Shown: positions 33,264-45,561, counted from the first letter of the stretch. The stretch is DNA of 64,000 nt from Macrostomum hystrix (GCA_950097015.1 CATNEN010000007.1:4578001-4642000); one strand, 5' to 3'. Notes: a model not told the origin generated them from the letters alone. Program-made: numbers and translations.

Positions 33264-34011
33264 ATGCCAAGACACTCAGTTCTCGTGTTCGTGATTCTCG
33301 GCATCGCATTTTTGGCCACAACAGTCACAATGTCCGATGATTGTCTGCGACGCCTGCAAGGCGAAGCCGCCGAAATGCTGGTTGACGTGGTCGACGGCCT
33401 GCAAAGCATCGCGCGCCAACTGGAGCAGCGGCTGCCATCGGATTCGTCCTGCGGGCACCGGAAAAAGACTCTCCTGCCGACTGCGCCGCCCGCTGCAGCA
33501 GCCGAGTCCGCGGGCTCGGCCAATCGGAGGGCGCTGAGCACAGCGCTGGCCACGATGCAGTTTCTGAAAGCATTCGGACAGGCCGAGCAACACGAAGGCC
33601 TCCGGTCGTTGGCTGCAAACTCGGTGAAGACCGGGCGGCGCCTGTACGTGGCTTCCTGCCTGCTGGGACAGCTCAGCGGCGTCGGGGACTCTGCTCTGGC
33701 ACCGACGTCGCCACCACGGTGGCTCAGGCGGAATCCGCGGAGCACGGATCGGTACGTGCAGGACTACATCCTGTGCTGGAACTTGGCAAGGGTGCTGCTC
33801 AGATCGGCCAACGAGTTGGTGAACGGCACTCTGAGTGAGTATGCGCTGCAGCAATGAGAATTCATAAATTCCTATTATAAATTATACGATTTCGTAAAAC
33901 CAGAGAATGTCCGCAAGAGACTACTTATGAGCGTCCTAAGTAGAATGTGATGAACATGAACTCCGCTTCTCAAACATTTCAGCCTACAGCCTGGCTGAGG
34001 CCTGCAAGTAG
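33264..34011 (+). CDS. secreted helical protein, unrecognised
   Basis: Exon 1 is 33264-33834 and exon 2 is 33983-34011, with a GTGAGT...TTTCAG intron and matching phase 1. The product is 199 aa ending TYSLAEACK. Without splicing the frame would end after a few more codons (EYALQQ). Residues 1-23 form a signal peptide (SVLVFVILGIAFLATTV). The rest is rich in predicted helix, with Cys at 27, 63, 132, 171 and, if spliced, 198, and one N-glycosylation site (NGT). Dibasic KK and RR sites are present but there is no peptide repeat. The length, Cys spacing and helices suggest a secreted signalling or binding protein, but I match it to no family. It has its own TATA box and no leader-type acceptor near the ATG. 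Confidence 0.7.
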
Positions 34012-35368
34012 GGGTGCTGGATTTGCACGCGAGTTGGACAGATGAAATGAGATGCTTTGAGCTTGCTAACTTTTATGCGCCGTGACAGCACTGCTCTCGT
34101 GCGCAACCTATCTATTCAGATGGCACTGTTGTTGCATTACAGCCAATGCATGAACAAGGTTATATTTGAATTTATCACAGCAAGTACTTTGCCCACTCTA
34201 TGCTTTCCTCTGCAGGGATGTTCTTGTAATAGCTGGACTTCTTCAGGATTTTGTCAAACTACCGTGTGCTTATTAAACTGTACAGAGTAATTGTATTGTA
34301 GAGTACTCACAGCATTGTACATGTCCCCGTGAGCCTGTTAAGTCCTGTATTTGTGCTTCAATTAACTAAGCACATTGCTGCACAATCATTCAAAAAGAGT
34401 ATTCCAATTAAACTTCTTTGACTGAATTCCAATACATTATTTTATAGTTAATACCACAATATTATTTCACTCGTAATTTAGGCATAGGTGCATTACTTTC
34501 TAATAATAAGAAAGGCCAGATTCCAATAGGATATGATGAAGAGTGCTATTTTTCATTTGCTAGTAAACAATTCAGATCGTCTATATTTAAATAACACTGC
34601 ACTTATTGGGTAACAACGAAATCAACTTATTTGTCAGAGCAACTTTAAAAACAAATTCAATTTGACTAACTCGAAGATGACTGAAGCCATGGAAACGGAA
34701 AATTAACGTTAAATCGCTAAATTGTTGTCACGATTATATAGACAAGCTAAAAACACAATTGACAGGAGGATAAAAACGTGACGCGTCATTGGACACGCGT
34801 GACAACAGGCTAAAATCTGCTTATTTACAAAACCTGCAGCCCGCAGAATCTCTGAGAAACTGCAGACTCAGCCTCGGGATAAAATATAACAAATGGCTAA
34901 AATGATAGCAAAGATTTACTCAATTTAATATTAAGATAGTATTTACATTCATTCAAGACAAACTACATGTAAAAGACTGACACGAACTGCAATATTTCCA
35001 GCAGGTTATAACGAATTGTTAATTCGATGCCTCATTGTATAATGCAGATGCTTATTTTACCTTACCATTAAAAGCACTTTAATATATCAAACTAAAAATT
35101 GGTTGCCTGTTTATAGGCCCCCAAAAGCAACAAGTCACTATTGCTTGATAAAAAGCGGTCCTATAGTTTTGCCCATTCTGAACATGCAGACAGAAAAAAA
35201 CAAAGAAAACAAATTTTAAAAGAAAACAGGAACACAGATCTCGCAGTGAATGCTGTACACTTGTATGTAGCGAGAGAATTACTGAAGATTAAAGTATTTT
35301 TCTCTTTTGCAAGTTGTTTCTAAACTTGTTTAATAAAATCAGCTCTAAACTATATTATGATTAGTTAC
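34012..35368. other. AT-rich, no gene seen
   Basis: A possible ATTAAA poly(A) signal for the secreted-protein gene is near 34272. If the exon at 35369 continues downstream, part of this is its intron. Confidence 0.4.
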
Positions 35369-35768
35369 CTGCCAGGTAGGATTCCGGAAACTGTCGGCCA
35401 TTTCGAAGGCAATAATAGCGGAATAGCAGCTGCAGTGTGGCTCGCACAGTGCTCAGACAACTGTTGAGCATGCCGCATTGGTCTGGCTGGTTGAGCTCGG
35501 TGGCCAGTGCGAGCCTGTCGGTTAGCAGCTGCTTGTACTCACGCAGGGCGGCGATTTCGCCAAGGAGGAGTCGCAGGCGCTGTTTTGACAAGCGCGTTGT
35601 TGTTGTCCCGGCTACCGTTTTGCCGTCGCTTGGTCGTCGACTCGCCGGCACTGCGGCGGGCTGCTTGCGGGACAGTCGCGAGACGGCACCGCTTCCAGGA
35701 CTCCGGGAACTGCGCGGAGGAGTGCGGTCTTGGCCGCCGCTGCTGACATGTCGACTGACTGGCTGCAT
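35369..35768 (-). CDS. first exon of an unknown coiled-coil protein (partial)
   Basis: The ATG at 35768 is 6 nt after an acceptor-like tttaacag, and 133 codons follow up to a GTAACT donor (GCAG|GTAACT). The first ~60 residues are Ser/Arg/Pro-rich and disordered. The rest is helical, beginning RLRLLLGEIAALREYKQLLT and ending with Cys-containing amphipathic helices (GMLNSCLSTVRATLQLLFRY). Reading through the donor meets a stop after two codons. The downstream exons are not securely located; they may lie beyond the plus-strand gene at 33264, which would then be nested in its intron. The family is not recognised. Confidence 0.55.
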
Positions 35769-36970
35769 GGTTCGCTGTTAAATGAGCTAAGCCTGTTTTC
35801 TTGGTAGTTGCCGATTCCAATTCACTATAAGCCAAGCCAACCAGCTGGGGGCTGAGAGACCGCGCATTAAAAAGCCATGCCACCTCCATTTGGGGTTGGC
35901 GCTCTTCACCTCTATCCACTTTTCAGCCAATGTACATTCACCCCGTGTCTCTCATCCCTTTCCAAACCCCAACCCTTGTTCTATGCCCCTCGCTCTGATT
36001 GGCTTGGCTTTTCGTGGGCAGAGGTTTCGCCAAATTTTTGTTATCATTAAAAACTTTAAGTTAACGCAATGAGAAAATACATTGTGATGAAAACAATGTG
36101 TTTTACTCGTAAAAACTAAAAAAATTCGAAAGTAAAGTTGATGAAAAATATACATTAAAGCCCCGTGATTATGCTTTGTATTTTAACTGAATCATTTTTA
36201 GTCATATGTAGTCAGGCAATACTACAGGCTTTAATAAAGGAAACACTAAACGATTAGATCATTTAAATGATCTAATCTACTAGATGGGGCGTACTGATGA
36301 TGCAATTATGGATTGAATGGAAGGAACTGATGATGTAATGATAATAAAGTCAATTTTAAAAAACCGTTATCGGGAGAAAAATGTTTCTGGAATAAAGAAA
36401 GCTGAATTCGTTTAAACAACCGAGGTTAAAATGCCCTCTTTGCTCTTCACGAACGCTTCGATTCCGAACCTGTGTATTCACTCCACTTCCACTTGAACAA
36501 GTACAGGTTCACGACTCCCATGGCATGTGTACCTACTACTTGTAGAGCAAACTGGGTGTCACAGGTGGCAAGTGTGCAGTCAGTGTCCATTGCAAGCGAG
36601 AGTAACATTGCTGAGTCTACAGACGCCGGTGCAATGTGATGCAGATAAGAATAAATAATGAGAATTTCAATGCCAATAAAATATCCTTCGCTCAGTAACA
36701 AGTAAAACAGCAACACATCTGGACAAGCTTAAGGTACTCTTGAAACAAGGAGCTACGAATGTAACAAAGAATGAATGCAAATAATAATGCTTTCTGAACA
36801 ATAGCACTTTGGACAAGGACAGCCCTTAAAGTCGACCCTAATTGAAATATACCGACCTAAAAAGCCAGTAAACATTTATGCAACCAGAAAAGTATAATTA
36901 GGGTCGATTGTCAATTCATTCTCAAGCCATTGTTGAAAGGCCCACCACCAAATGGCTTCATAAACTCAAA
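35769..36970. other. intergenic, with a perfect 26-bp palindrome
   Basis: No gene is supported. At 36252-36277 the half-site gattagatcattt is followed directly by its reverse complement. Confidence 0.5.
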
Positions 36971-38221
36971 TCAGTCGACGGCTTCTTCAAATGCCACCGC
37001 GTACGCGTCGACACGACAGTCCCCGTTTGATGGACAGCTCAGCAGCAGCAGCAACGCCTGGGCTCCATCGCCGACAAGGCGAACCGCGGCAGGCCGCTGG
37101 CCAGCCGTGCTGGCCCCGGTAGCCGCTGCAAGAGCCGCATTGGCAGCCCGCGTGCTGGCGGCCGCCAGACCCATGCTGCTGGCGTGGTAGACTAGCACGA
37201 GGCCGGCTCCAATGTCCGTGACGTACAGCTGGTCGCCACGCTCATCCAGGTGTAGGCCACAGGGCGATTGGCCTGCGTCGAAGGCCAGGTGGCAGAGCGG
37301 CATCAAAGTGAGCCAGTCGAACTTCACCACCCGGCGAGTCTCGGGGAAGGAGACCCACAGGCTGGTGAGGCCGTGGCTGTGCACGGTGAGGTAGTAGGGC
37401 ACGCCAAACTGGGCAACGTCTATGCTGCGAATTCTCTTCAACGCGGGCGCGGGTGTGTAGTGGTCGACGGCGAGACGGCGCGGGTTCGTCACCCAGCATT
37501 CGCCGCGGAAGTTAACTCGAACAGCAAACATGCCCGGCCTGGTCGGTCGAGTAGATTTTCCCTCGCTTTTCTGAACTGTCTGCCGCCGTTTTGGCGATGG
37601 TTCTTGTCGAGAGGCGACCAGTCGGCCGGTCCGATCGAACACGAATAGGCCGCAGCGTCCGGAGGCGCCGACTGCGGTGACGTAGACCAGGCCCGGCGTG
37701 GCGTCGATGCACAGCGGCACGCGCCTGCCAAGCTGCGCAGGCCAGCAGGCAGTGCCCGCAGTCCGGCCGTGCGGGGTCAGCGAGAATTCGGCCACATCCA
37801 AGCCGGGGACCAGCAGGCGGTCAGCTTGCACAGCGAAGTCGTAGGGGCAGCTCCAGGCGTTGAGGCGCATCGAGGCAAACGCCGCGGCGCTGCGAAGCCT
37901 GCGGCCAGGCGGAGGCAGTGGACGAAGATCGTAGGCGCCAGGCGAGCCGGAGCCGTCAACAAAGTCATCGTCAGTGGCCTCGCTGTCGCTGCGAGGACGC
38001 GAAGGACTGCGCGTCGTCTGACGTCGCCGGTCTCGGCTGCGGCTGCGGCTTTTGCCTAGCAGTCTTCGGCGCAGCTTGATTCTCTTGAAGAAGCCAACGA
38101 TAGCTGGCTGCTTTTTCTTTTTCTTTTGCTGCTGGGGATTTTCGTTGATTGGCCTCTCATCGTCGCTAGCTGGCTTGGCTTCTGGCCGCTCCTTGGTTCG
38201 GGAGCGCCAGGGCTTCAGCAT
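36971..38221 (-). CDS. NHL-like beta-propeller protein with basic N-terminus
   Basis: Intronless 416-aa frame. Residues 1-90 are charged and disordered, with runs of Lys and an Arg/Ser-rich block (GKSRSRSRDRRRQ). From about 130 onward the pattern is of NHL/6-bladed propeller blades: PYDFAVQADRLLVPGLDVAE, GLVYVTAVGASGRCGLFVFD, and near the end PCGLHLDERGDQLYVTDIGA followed by GLVLVYH, the classic NHL blade signature. NHL propellers bind protein or RNA in TRIM/Brat proteins. No RING or B-box precedes this one, so the role is unknown. An acceptor-like tctccag lies 9 nt before the ATG. High GC contrasts with the flanks and supports coding. Confidence 0.75.
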   Translation of the reverse strand: MLKPWRSRTKERPEAKPASDDERPINENPQQQKKKKKQPAIVGFFKRIKLRRRLLGKSRSRSRDRRRQTTRSPSRPRSDSEATDDDFVDGSGSPGAYDLRPLPPPGRRLRSAAAFASMRLNAWSCPYDFAVQADRLLVPGLDVAEFSLTPHGRTAGTACWPAQLGRRVPLCIDATPGLVYVTAVGASGRCGLFVFDRTGRLVASRQEPSPKRRQTVQKSEGKSTRPTRPGMFAVRVNFRGECWVTNPRRLAVDHYTPAPALKRIRSIDVAQFGVPYYLTVHSHGLTSLWVSFPETRRVVKFDWLTLMPLCHLAFDAGQSPCGLHLDERGDQLYVTDIGAGLVLVYHASSMGLAAASTRAANAALAAATGASTAGQRPAAVRLVGDGAQALLLLLSCPSNGDCRVDAYAVAFEEAVD

Positions 38222-38744
38222 CCTCCGAGCCTGGAGATACTGGTCGTGACCTCAGCCTTTATCTAACTCGACATGAGCGTTCAAATTTGTGTATTGTGCG
38301 AGCACTTGCGCTGAAACTTTCTGTTAGGCCATTTTGCTGGCTCTCTTCTGGGGCCGGAGTTGCTTTTGTACCTTTTTTACTTCCTTTCCTTCTTCTGCTC
38401 GCTCGTTTCCGTCGAATCTTCTGGAATTGGAATGGCCCTGGCCTGCTTGCCGACCTGAATTTGCGAACAGTTCTCCTTTTCCTATTAAATTTGCAACGAA
38501 AGTTCTTAACGATAATGTGGGAAAGCTGCGCCCGATCTGCACTCTAGAGCCTCAGAGTAAATAAACTTCAACTCGCAGATTGAGGAGCAGCTGCCACGAG
38601 AGTTTGACCTGGCCAAGGAAAGCGATAGATTTAGTGACGAGAAATCTTGTTGACCGAACAGTGCCTGTTTGCAGACCGAAACTCTCCTATTATTCTCTGC
38701 TCTCCGGCTGATGAGAACTAATGAGAGCGGGCAGAGGTGATCTG
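38222..38744. other. upstream region of the NHL-like gene
   Basis: No additional gene supported. Confidence 0.4.
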
Positions 38745-39068
38745 GAAGAAAGCGAGCGAAAAAAAGGCTGCTACAATCCTTAGCTCATGCGCAAAATAGT
38801 GCACAGCGCTAGACGCAATTCACCTTTGGGTGAGGACGAAACGGTCGGAGCGGAGGGAGGGTCTGCTGTTTCATCAAGTGGCGAGGGACTGGCCGAGACA
38901 GAATGAGAAAAAGATTGGGCCTAAGTCAAACAGATTCACGGCTGAATGAGCTGTTTTTCATTTGGAAAGCCACTGTGGGTCAATAAAGATGAAGCTTCAA
39001 TATAATTTCTGCACCATAACCCGCCAGATAAGTACCTGCCTTTACCTTTGTCACGCTATATGCATATA
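38745..39068 (+). repeat. 324-bp dispersed duplicate, copy 1
   Basis: Almost identical to 47542-47865 in inverted orientation. Both begin gaagaaagcgagcg and end ctatatgcatata when read the same way. No terminal repeats, coding capacity or target duplication seen. Confidence 0.9.
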
Positions 39069-40262
39069 ATAGGCCCAGTCTTGAAGGTGCAGTAGTGGCC
39101 AGGGAAATAATAATAGAACAGTTAGTCTATGTGTACATTTGTAATATTCTGCGTGCCGTCTAAACTGCATCTGACTGGCGCACTCAAACTGATACAATGG
39201 CTAGGGCGTACGGCGAGATATTGTGAAGCTGGATGGAGAGAATAGCTGGCTCAGGCATAGTACAATTCTTCTAAATTAAAGCAACGGGGTGCATATAGGT
39301 GCTTGAGCCCAGATTGACAAACCGCAACACGAAAACTGCGACGCCTGAAGTCATCGATTTATAAAAAATTTCCAATTGGGAAGGCTAATTTCGAAACTAA
39401 GTAAAGTAACATTTGTGCCTCCTTTTATTTCAGCCATCCGAAACCCTCCTTTGATTTTCCATACTGACGCAGTTTTCGAGCTGTAAAATGTATTTATTCA
39501 TGCATGGAATAGCAGCTATATAGCAGGTTTAGCCTGTACTGAATATGGCTGCAGTAAATGACGACATTAAAAGGAAACTACATATATTTTTGGCCGCATA
39601 TTCCGCAGCCCAGGTGTAACCCGCAGAGCAAAAATGTGCTGTCAAAATTAAAAAGATATACGAGAAATTGTGATCATCCCTACTCTATAAGTGAATAAAA
39701 ACTTGTAAAGGTTTCCAAAATTATCGCAAGAAGGTGAATCAGAGACGGCTTGAATGTAGCATAAAAAGTCACTAATCAAAAAGTAAATATAGCCGAGCCA
39801 TTTCTGTAAACTAAATATTTATATGAAAAAATTGAACGTACCGATCAATAAACATAAATGTACAGTGCTTATATATGCTATCTTTATTAGAAAGTTGAAA
39901 TTGTTTAGGACTTCAGTGCGCAAAAATTCAATCCAATAAAACAAAATAAGAAAAGAAACTTGTGCATGATTTTCTGTCCATTTTTTTCGAAGCAGTTGGC
40001 GCTTTATAAAAATTACTTACCAATTTAAGAAACGTTCTTCTTTATTACTCATCTTACACGTTTCATCGACATCTTTAAATTGTCTAGAATATATAATAAT
40101 TATCGCGGTGATAAATGTATGCTCTGCGCAACGTCACATGAATGGTTGACTCCATTTAGCTTTTAACTATTTGACAGCTATTTGCTCTCATTGCATTCAT
40201 TAAGTTTTAATAAGTGAAAATTATCAATCAAGCATCAGCTGGATTGAGGGTTTTTACTTTCA
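39069..40262. other. AT-rich upstream region of cyclophilin B
   Basis: No gene or repeat recognised. It ends at a good acceptor, tttttactttcag (AG at 40261-40262). Confidence 0.45.
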
Positions 40263-40268
40263 GAGTTT

Positions 40269-43200
40269 ATGTCTGCTTCAAGAATCCTGACAGTCATACG
40301 TATACAACTGTGCAAAATGCGAACGATAGCTACAGCTTTAGGCTTATGCGTGATTGTTGTGTTGCTTTTCACACGATTTCACCTTGGTGCATCAGCAAAG
40401 GGACCAAAAGTTACAGACAAGGTAATTAGCTCTCGCTATTGCACTCCATTTCTAAATTAACTTTGATTTAATGATTTCATGTTTTAATTTCTTAATTAGT
40501 TTCATATTACCTCTTGATTTCTTATTACTCAAGGTGAATATAATCAGTTAGCCTAGCCTTTACTATCTTTACTTGTGTTTATATTTGTACTTATTTCCTA
40601 AAATTACCTAGCTAGACAACCTGTCCAGACAGTAGCTAGCCAATTCTGTTTGTGGCTCCTAATCTTGGTGTAAGTGCTTATTCCCATGGTCCCATTCCGA
40701 TATTTACAATTTTATCCACACGGATCCATGCCAATAATTTTCTGCTTATCTACATGTCAGCTTGTATAAATAGGTCTACCCTACCTATTCTTCTCTCAGC
40801 ATAAGGCTTTTGCTTCATAGTATAGTGTATACTGTACACCATCAATGCATAGTGTAAAAGAATAAAAATGATATATAATATGTGTGACAAGTTTGGTGCT
40901 GACTAGTAAGTAAGAAGACTGCAGTCTTTTACGTGGGGGCGAACATAAAGGGATTTCTACTCACTGCTATATTCTTTCCTGCATTTAGATGCACAAAAAA
41001 TGCACAAACGGAATATGCACTTGTTTTAATAAAAGCTATTCAAAAATCTCGACGCAAGCACTTTCTGCAAGGCGGTCGTTTTATCAATAAAAAGAAAAAC
41101 ATTTTTCTATGAATTGAACCTTTCCCTTTAGGCTCGAATTGAACAAATGTATTCGCGAAAACCAATGAAGGAACTATGGGTGAATAGAGACAGAAAGGTG
41201 GCATATGATATAAACAGCATAGTAAAGCATATTTCCCCTTAAATCGCAAGTCGACGGAAAAACGGCTCAAACAGAGGAACAAAATGCTCAATAAAAGAGT
41301 CAAAATCGTTTGGAAGCATTTAGAAGCTATATGGCTGCCTTGTGCCCCTAATCATACACACAACTGCAGTAAACTATGCCAATTTCAAGTTACACCACTA
41401 CACTGCAATTGACGAAACAATGCAACAACTGGACTGCAATCAAGGCAACAATTCAACAAACAGAGTGCAATCAACGGAATGATTCAACCACTGAAGTACA
41501 ATCAAAGAAATTTAATGCAAAAAATGTAATGCAAACGGAGCAGCAACATACTCGTATTAATTGCAATCTAAGCAAACGAATGCAACTGACATGTCAACAA
41601 GGGAACGTACGATATGAAATACAAACAAGCCAGCCATTTATTAAACTTGAATGAAATTCCAAATTACTGCATGCAACTGGAATACAATCAGCGAAATTTA
41701 CACAATTAAAAAGCGATTCGATGACTTAAAAAGTGGAGGCTATATGCACAGCATATAAGCAGCAATTAAATGCAATTTAAATGCAAAATTAAATTGACTA
41801 GGCCTATTGAGGGCTGGCTAAGACATTTTTTTAATTAGATTAAAACTAATCTTACAATAGCACCATTATGTGCTAGAGCAAATTTATAAAGGAGAATAAT
41901 GATTCATATGACTGGCCAAGTACATTAAAAGCAATTAAGTATAAATGCATAGAAAAGATAGGGAAAATATTACACAGCTTGAAGCAGACTTTTTGACCTG
42001 AATTTAAATATCTAAGATGTCATCACTTGCACAAAATTTGTGATGACTGTAACATAGTGTTAATTCAATAAAAAGGCATCCTACGTATTGAACATTATTA
42101 ATAAGACTTTGTAAGAGAATATAAATGCACTTTTTGTGCATATGGCATATACTTTCGAATACTGCAAGAAGTGAGTCAATAAAAGAGTATAATCAACATT
42201 ATCAACACGACAATGAAGACCGACATTTAAATGCGCATCAATTACATTATCCATGCAAAAGTAAAAAAAACCAGACAAATCAAAGGCCTGCGCGTGTGTG
42301 ATGTGACAAGCGTCAAAACACGTCCTGAAAGGCGATAATGTTCAAATAAAAAGTTTCAACGACACAAAGACGTGCGCGCTAAAAGGAAATGCAACATAAG
42401 GTGATTTCTACTGACTGCTACATTCCTTCCTGCATTTAGATGCACAAAAAATGCAGAAACTGAATATGCACTTGTTTTAATAAAAGCAATTCAAAAATCT
42501 CGACGCAAGCATTTTCTGCAAGGCGGTCGGTTTATCAATGAAGAAGCTAAAAAAGTTGCAATCATTTAGGATTTAATCATCAAAATGAAAACCGTTTGCC
42601 AAACGGCAAGCAACCAAAAAAAGTTTAACTACCACAGATACTGTTTATCATCAACGGAACTTGCAAAATCTTTCAATAGCAAATAACGGATGCTTCAAAA
42701 ATGATAGTGTCCAAAATTTGTACCCCTTACCTTCATGTACTCAATAGGATCCAGACACGACACACGTTAACCAATCTAGCCGTGTGAGATGTCGTTGGAA
42801 TGTAGACAACATTCCGCGTCGATTGAAGCCATCCGCGCTTAAAGCCATCAGGAATTCGCAGACTTATACACAAAAGTACACACAAATATGCACAATGTAC
42901 ACGCTGTGCATAATTACATTTTCAGGTACTAATCCTAACAGGTAATACGTGTATCGACGGCAGTATTTTTTCCATATACCCACATGGGATGTGCATCTTT
43001 AAATACCAAGCTCAAGGAGTATTACGCCCTTTTCGCCTCCAGCCGTAGGTTTGAGCACAGCAAAGTCTGCACCGGTCCCGAACCCGACCTTTCACCAGTC
43101 TGGGTGGACTTTCTCAGCCCGGGTAGGGCCGAAAGGTGCGCGCAATATCTTGTTAGACGCAAAACAATATTTCCAGTAGATTGACGCATCATTCGACAAA

Positions 43201-45561
43201 TTCGGAGCCGGATTTCGCGAAATGCGCGCGTCGAAAGGAGAAAAATACAAATTTTTCACGAAAGTGTATGTGCACTATTATGTACTTTTAATACACTTGC
43301 GATGTACTTTTATCAACGCCGACTCAGTATGTCATGTGCCCTAATGTTGTGCATACTACATCGCTTGCGGCTAAGCTGTCCGACTGTTTGTCTTCGAAAA
43401 AAAAATTTTTGACTCCACCAAGGTCGGCATGCATTTTCGAGAAAACGGCAAAAAATGCACGTTTTGCACTGCATTTCCCAGTACTGCTTGATAACCGTGC
43501 ATTGCATAGAGTCGCCTTGCATAGCGTCGTGTAGCAGGCATCCGTGCCGAATTTTTGACACCACTTGCGCAGTGCAACTACCTGCCATTCAGCTGCAGTA
43601 CCGTGCAGCACGCAAGTGTAAAATCTGGCTGCGCCATATTTTACACTTGCTTCATCAGATATCAGGCGCGCGGTACACTCGCAGTCCATTGAGTCACACC
43701 TCGCTGGAAAGAACTCACCGAGTAGGAAAAAAAGACACCACCCGCGTGACAATCGATTCAGCCCTTGGGGAGCTGCGCTGGAAAATGTAACCCAAAAAAT
43801 CAGTACCTAAAAGTATGTTTTTTGCACTTTTATCATAGACTATGAGGAAATTGAAAAATCGCTTTCCTGCCTCGCCTGGGCCAGGCCTGCCCGCAACTTT
43901 TGTGTCTCAACTTTTCTCCGTGCCAGAAAAAATGTGCGCTGGAAATGAGTTTGCGTAAAATCGATTTCCAAAAAATGGCAGTTTTACGTTGCCATGGCAA
44001 CCCTCACGGGTTGCCATGGCAACCAACCGCCATAAATCGGATAACCCTATAAGTTACCTACCCAACGACACCACCCGCGAGGCAAACGGTTGAGGCAGTC
44101 TCAAATGGCGCCCAATATGCATTGAAAATGCGTGATTTTCGAGGTGTTTTCTATCTCACTACGTACGCTGGATCTTAGGTGGGGCTCACTCCGATTTCGC
44201 CCCTCGGCCTCTACCGAGGCCTCGGTGCTCGGCGCTTCGCGCCTCGCGACTCAATACTACGTTCGCCCCCAACTAGAATTCTGCTGGTTGACTCGTATGA
44301 TTTTCTTTGTAGACTTCTTACTTTTTAAGCCAATACAATTCGAATGAAAACACGTAATGATGACAAAATATTTAGTAAGTTGTTATTACAATAATTAAAA
44401 AGGATGACATTAATGTCAATTAATGAATGTGTAGGTCGAAATGTAGAACACTGTCATAACACTGGCAACTTTGTCGATCTATTGGCTCAAGGGTTCAACA
44501 AAACGTTCAAACCTGAAAGGGCCTCGTTTCAAATAACAGAATGGTGTGGATAAAATTGAAATTAATGGCACAGCATATATAAATAGTTGTAGACCTATTC
44601 ATACAAGCTGCCATGTGGATAAGCAGAAAATTATTGGCATGGATCCATGTGGATAAAATTGAAATTATCTGCATGGGACTGTGGGAATTAGCTCTGCCAA
44701 TCTTGGTGACTTAAAATGATATATATGCAATTTTATGACAGGCATAAAGAACAAATACCTAACTCATGTATTCTGTCATATCTTTTACAAACCATATTTT
44801 GGTTTCTATTTTTAGGAAGCTAGGCTTTGAAATTTTTTGTTGTACTATGCAAAGCTTAATGGGAATTAGAGTTTGATAAGAATTAAGAAAATTCAACCCA
44901 GTGTTTTATTCAGTACATGGTTTATAATAAAGTATTTTTCTACTAATATAGTTTTTTATTATATAATTAAGCTAAGAAATGGAGGCCGAAATTTAGACAA
45001 TGACCACTGCAAACCTGGCAGGTGTTCTTCGACATCACAATTGGTGGCAAGCCAGCTGGTCGCATTGTGATTGGCCTATTCGGCGGCAGCGTGCCAAAGA
45101 CTGTGAAGAACTTCAAGTCCTTAGCCGAGGGCGTCAGCCAGGAGTCAGGCGGCATCATGGGCTACAAGGGATCTAAATTTCATCGCGTCATCAAGGGCTT
45201 CATGATCCAGGGCGGCGACTTCACCAAGGGCGACGGCACTGGCGGCAAGTCCATCTACGGCGACAAGTTCAAGGATGAGAACTTCAAGCTGAAGCACTAC
45301 GGCGCCGGCTGGTGCTCGATGGCCAACGCCGGTCCGGACACCAACGGCAGCCAGTTCTTCATCACCGTGGCGCGCACCCAGTGGCTGGACGGACGTCACG
45401 TTGTGTTCGGCAAAGTGCTGGAAGGCATGAGTGTCGTGCGCCAGATTGAGACCACGCCAACCAATCAGAATGACCGGCCGGCTGAGGACGTGATCATTGC
45501 CGATTGCGGCTCGCTGCCAGTTGACGAGCCATTCGCTGTGGAGAAGGCGCCCTCAGATTGA
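40269..45561 (+). CDS. PPIB: cyclophilin B, secretory-pathway peptidyl-prolyl isomerase
   Basis: Exon 1 is 40269-40421 and exon 2 is 45022-45561, phase 0, with a 4.6-kb intron (GTAATT ... CTGGCAG). The product is 230 aa; a second ATG at 40317 gives 214 aa, and human PPIB has a similar double start. The signal sequence ([17 protein letters not shown]) is followed by KGPKVTDK, which is near-identical to PPIB after its cleavage site. All active-site motifs are present: [39 protein letters not shown] and [10 protein letters not shown], including the cyclosporin-binding Trp. The end, [10 protein letters not shown], aligns with the PPIB tail. It catalyses proline isomerisation in ER protein folding. 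The acceptor 6 nt before the first ATG suggests leader splicing. Confidence 0.96.
40676..40779 (+). repeat. 104-bp inverted repeat, left arm (PPIB intron)
   Basis: About 85% identical by eye to the reverse complement of 44589-44692. The shared core is ggatccatgccaataatttt. The arms lie 250 bp after exon 1 and 330 bp before exon 2. Confidence 0.85.
40941..41088 (+). repeat. 148-bp direct repeat, copy 1 (PPIB intron)
   Basis: About 90% identical to 42393-42539 and in the same orientation, sharing cctgcatttagatgcacaaa and aatctcgacgcaagca. Confidence 0.85.
42393..42539 (+). repeat. 148-bp direct repeat, copy 2 (PPIB intron)
   Basis: Partner of 40941-41088, 1.45 kb downstream. No target duplication could be defined. 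Confidence 0.85.
43988..44023. promoter_or_regulatory. two perfect RFX X-box palindromes, 22 bp apart
   Basis: GTTGCCATGGCAAC occurs at 43988-44001 and at 44010-44023, separated by cctcacgg. Each is the ideal RFX X-box. They lie in a CpG-richer part (about 42960-44350) of the PPIB intron that looks like an inserted repeat. Function is untested. Confidence 0.5.
44589..44692 (-). repeat. 104-bp inverted repeat, right arm (PPIB intron)
   Basis: Reverse-complement partner of 40676-40779. The sequence ggataaaattgaaatta is also directly repeated here (about 44550 and 44651). Confidence 0.85.

Noticed and set aside
43313-43752. Protein-coding exon in the cyclophilin intron
   Set aside because: Several frames on both strands overlap, with no conserved motif. 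The CpG-richer tract looks like inserted repeat DNA.
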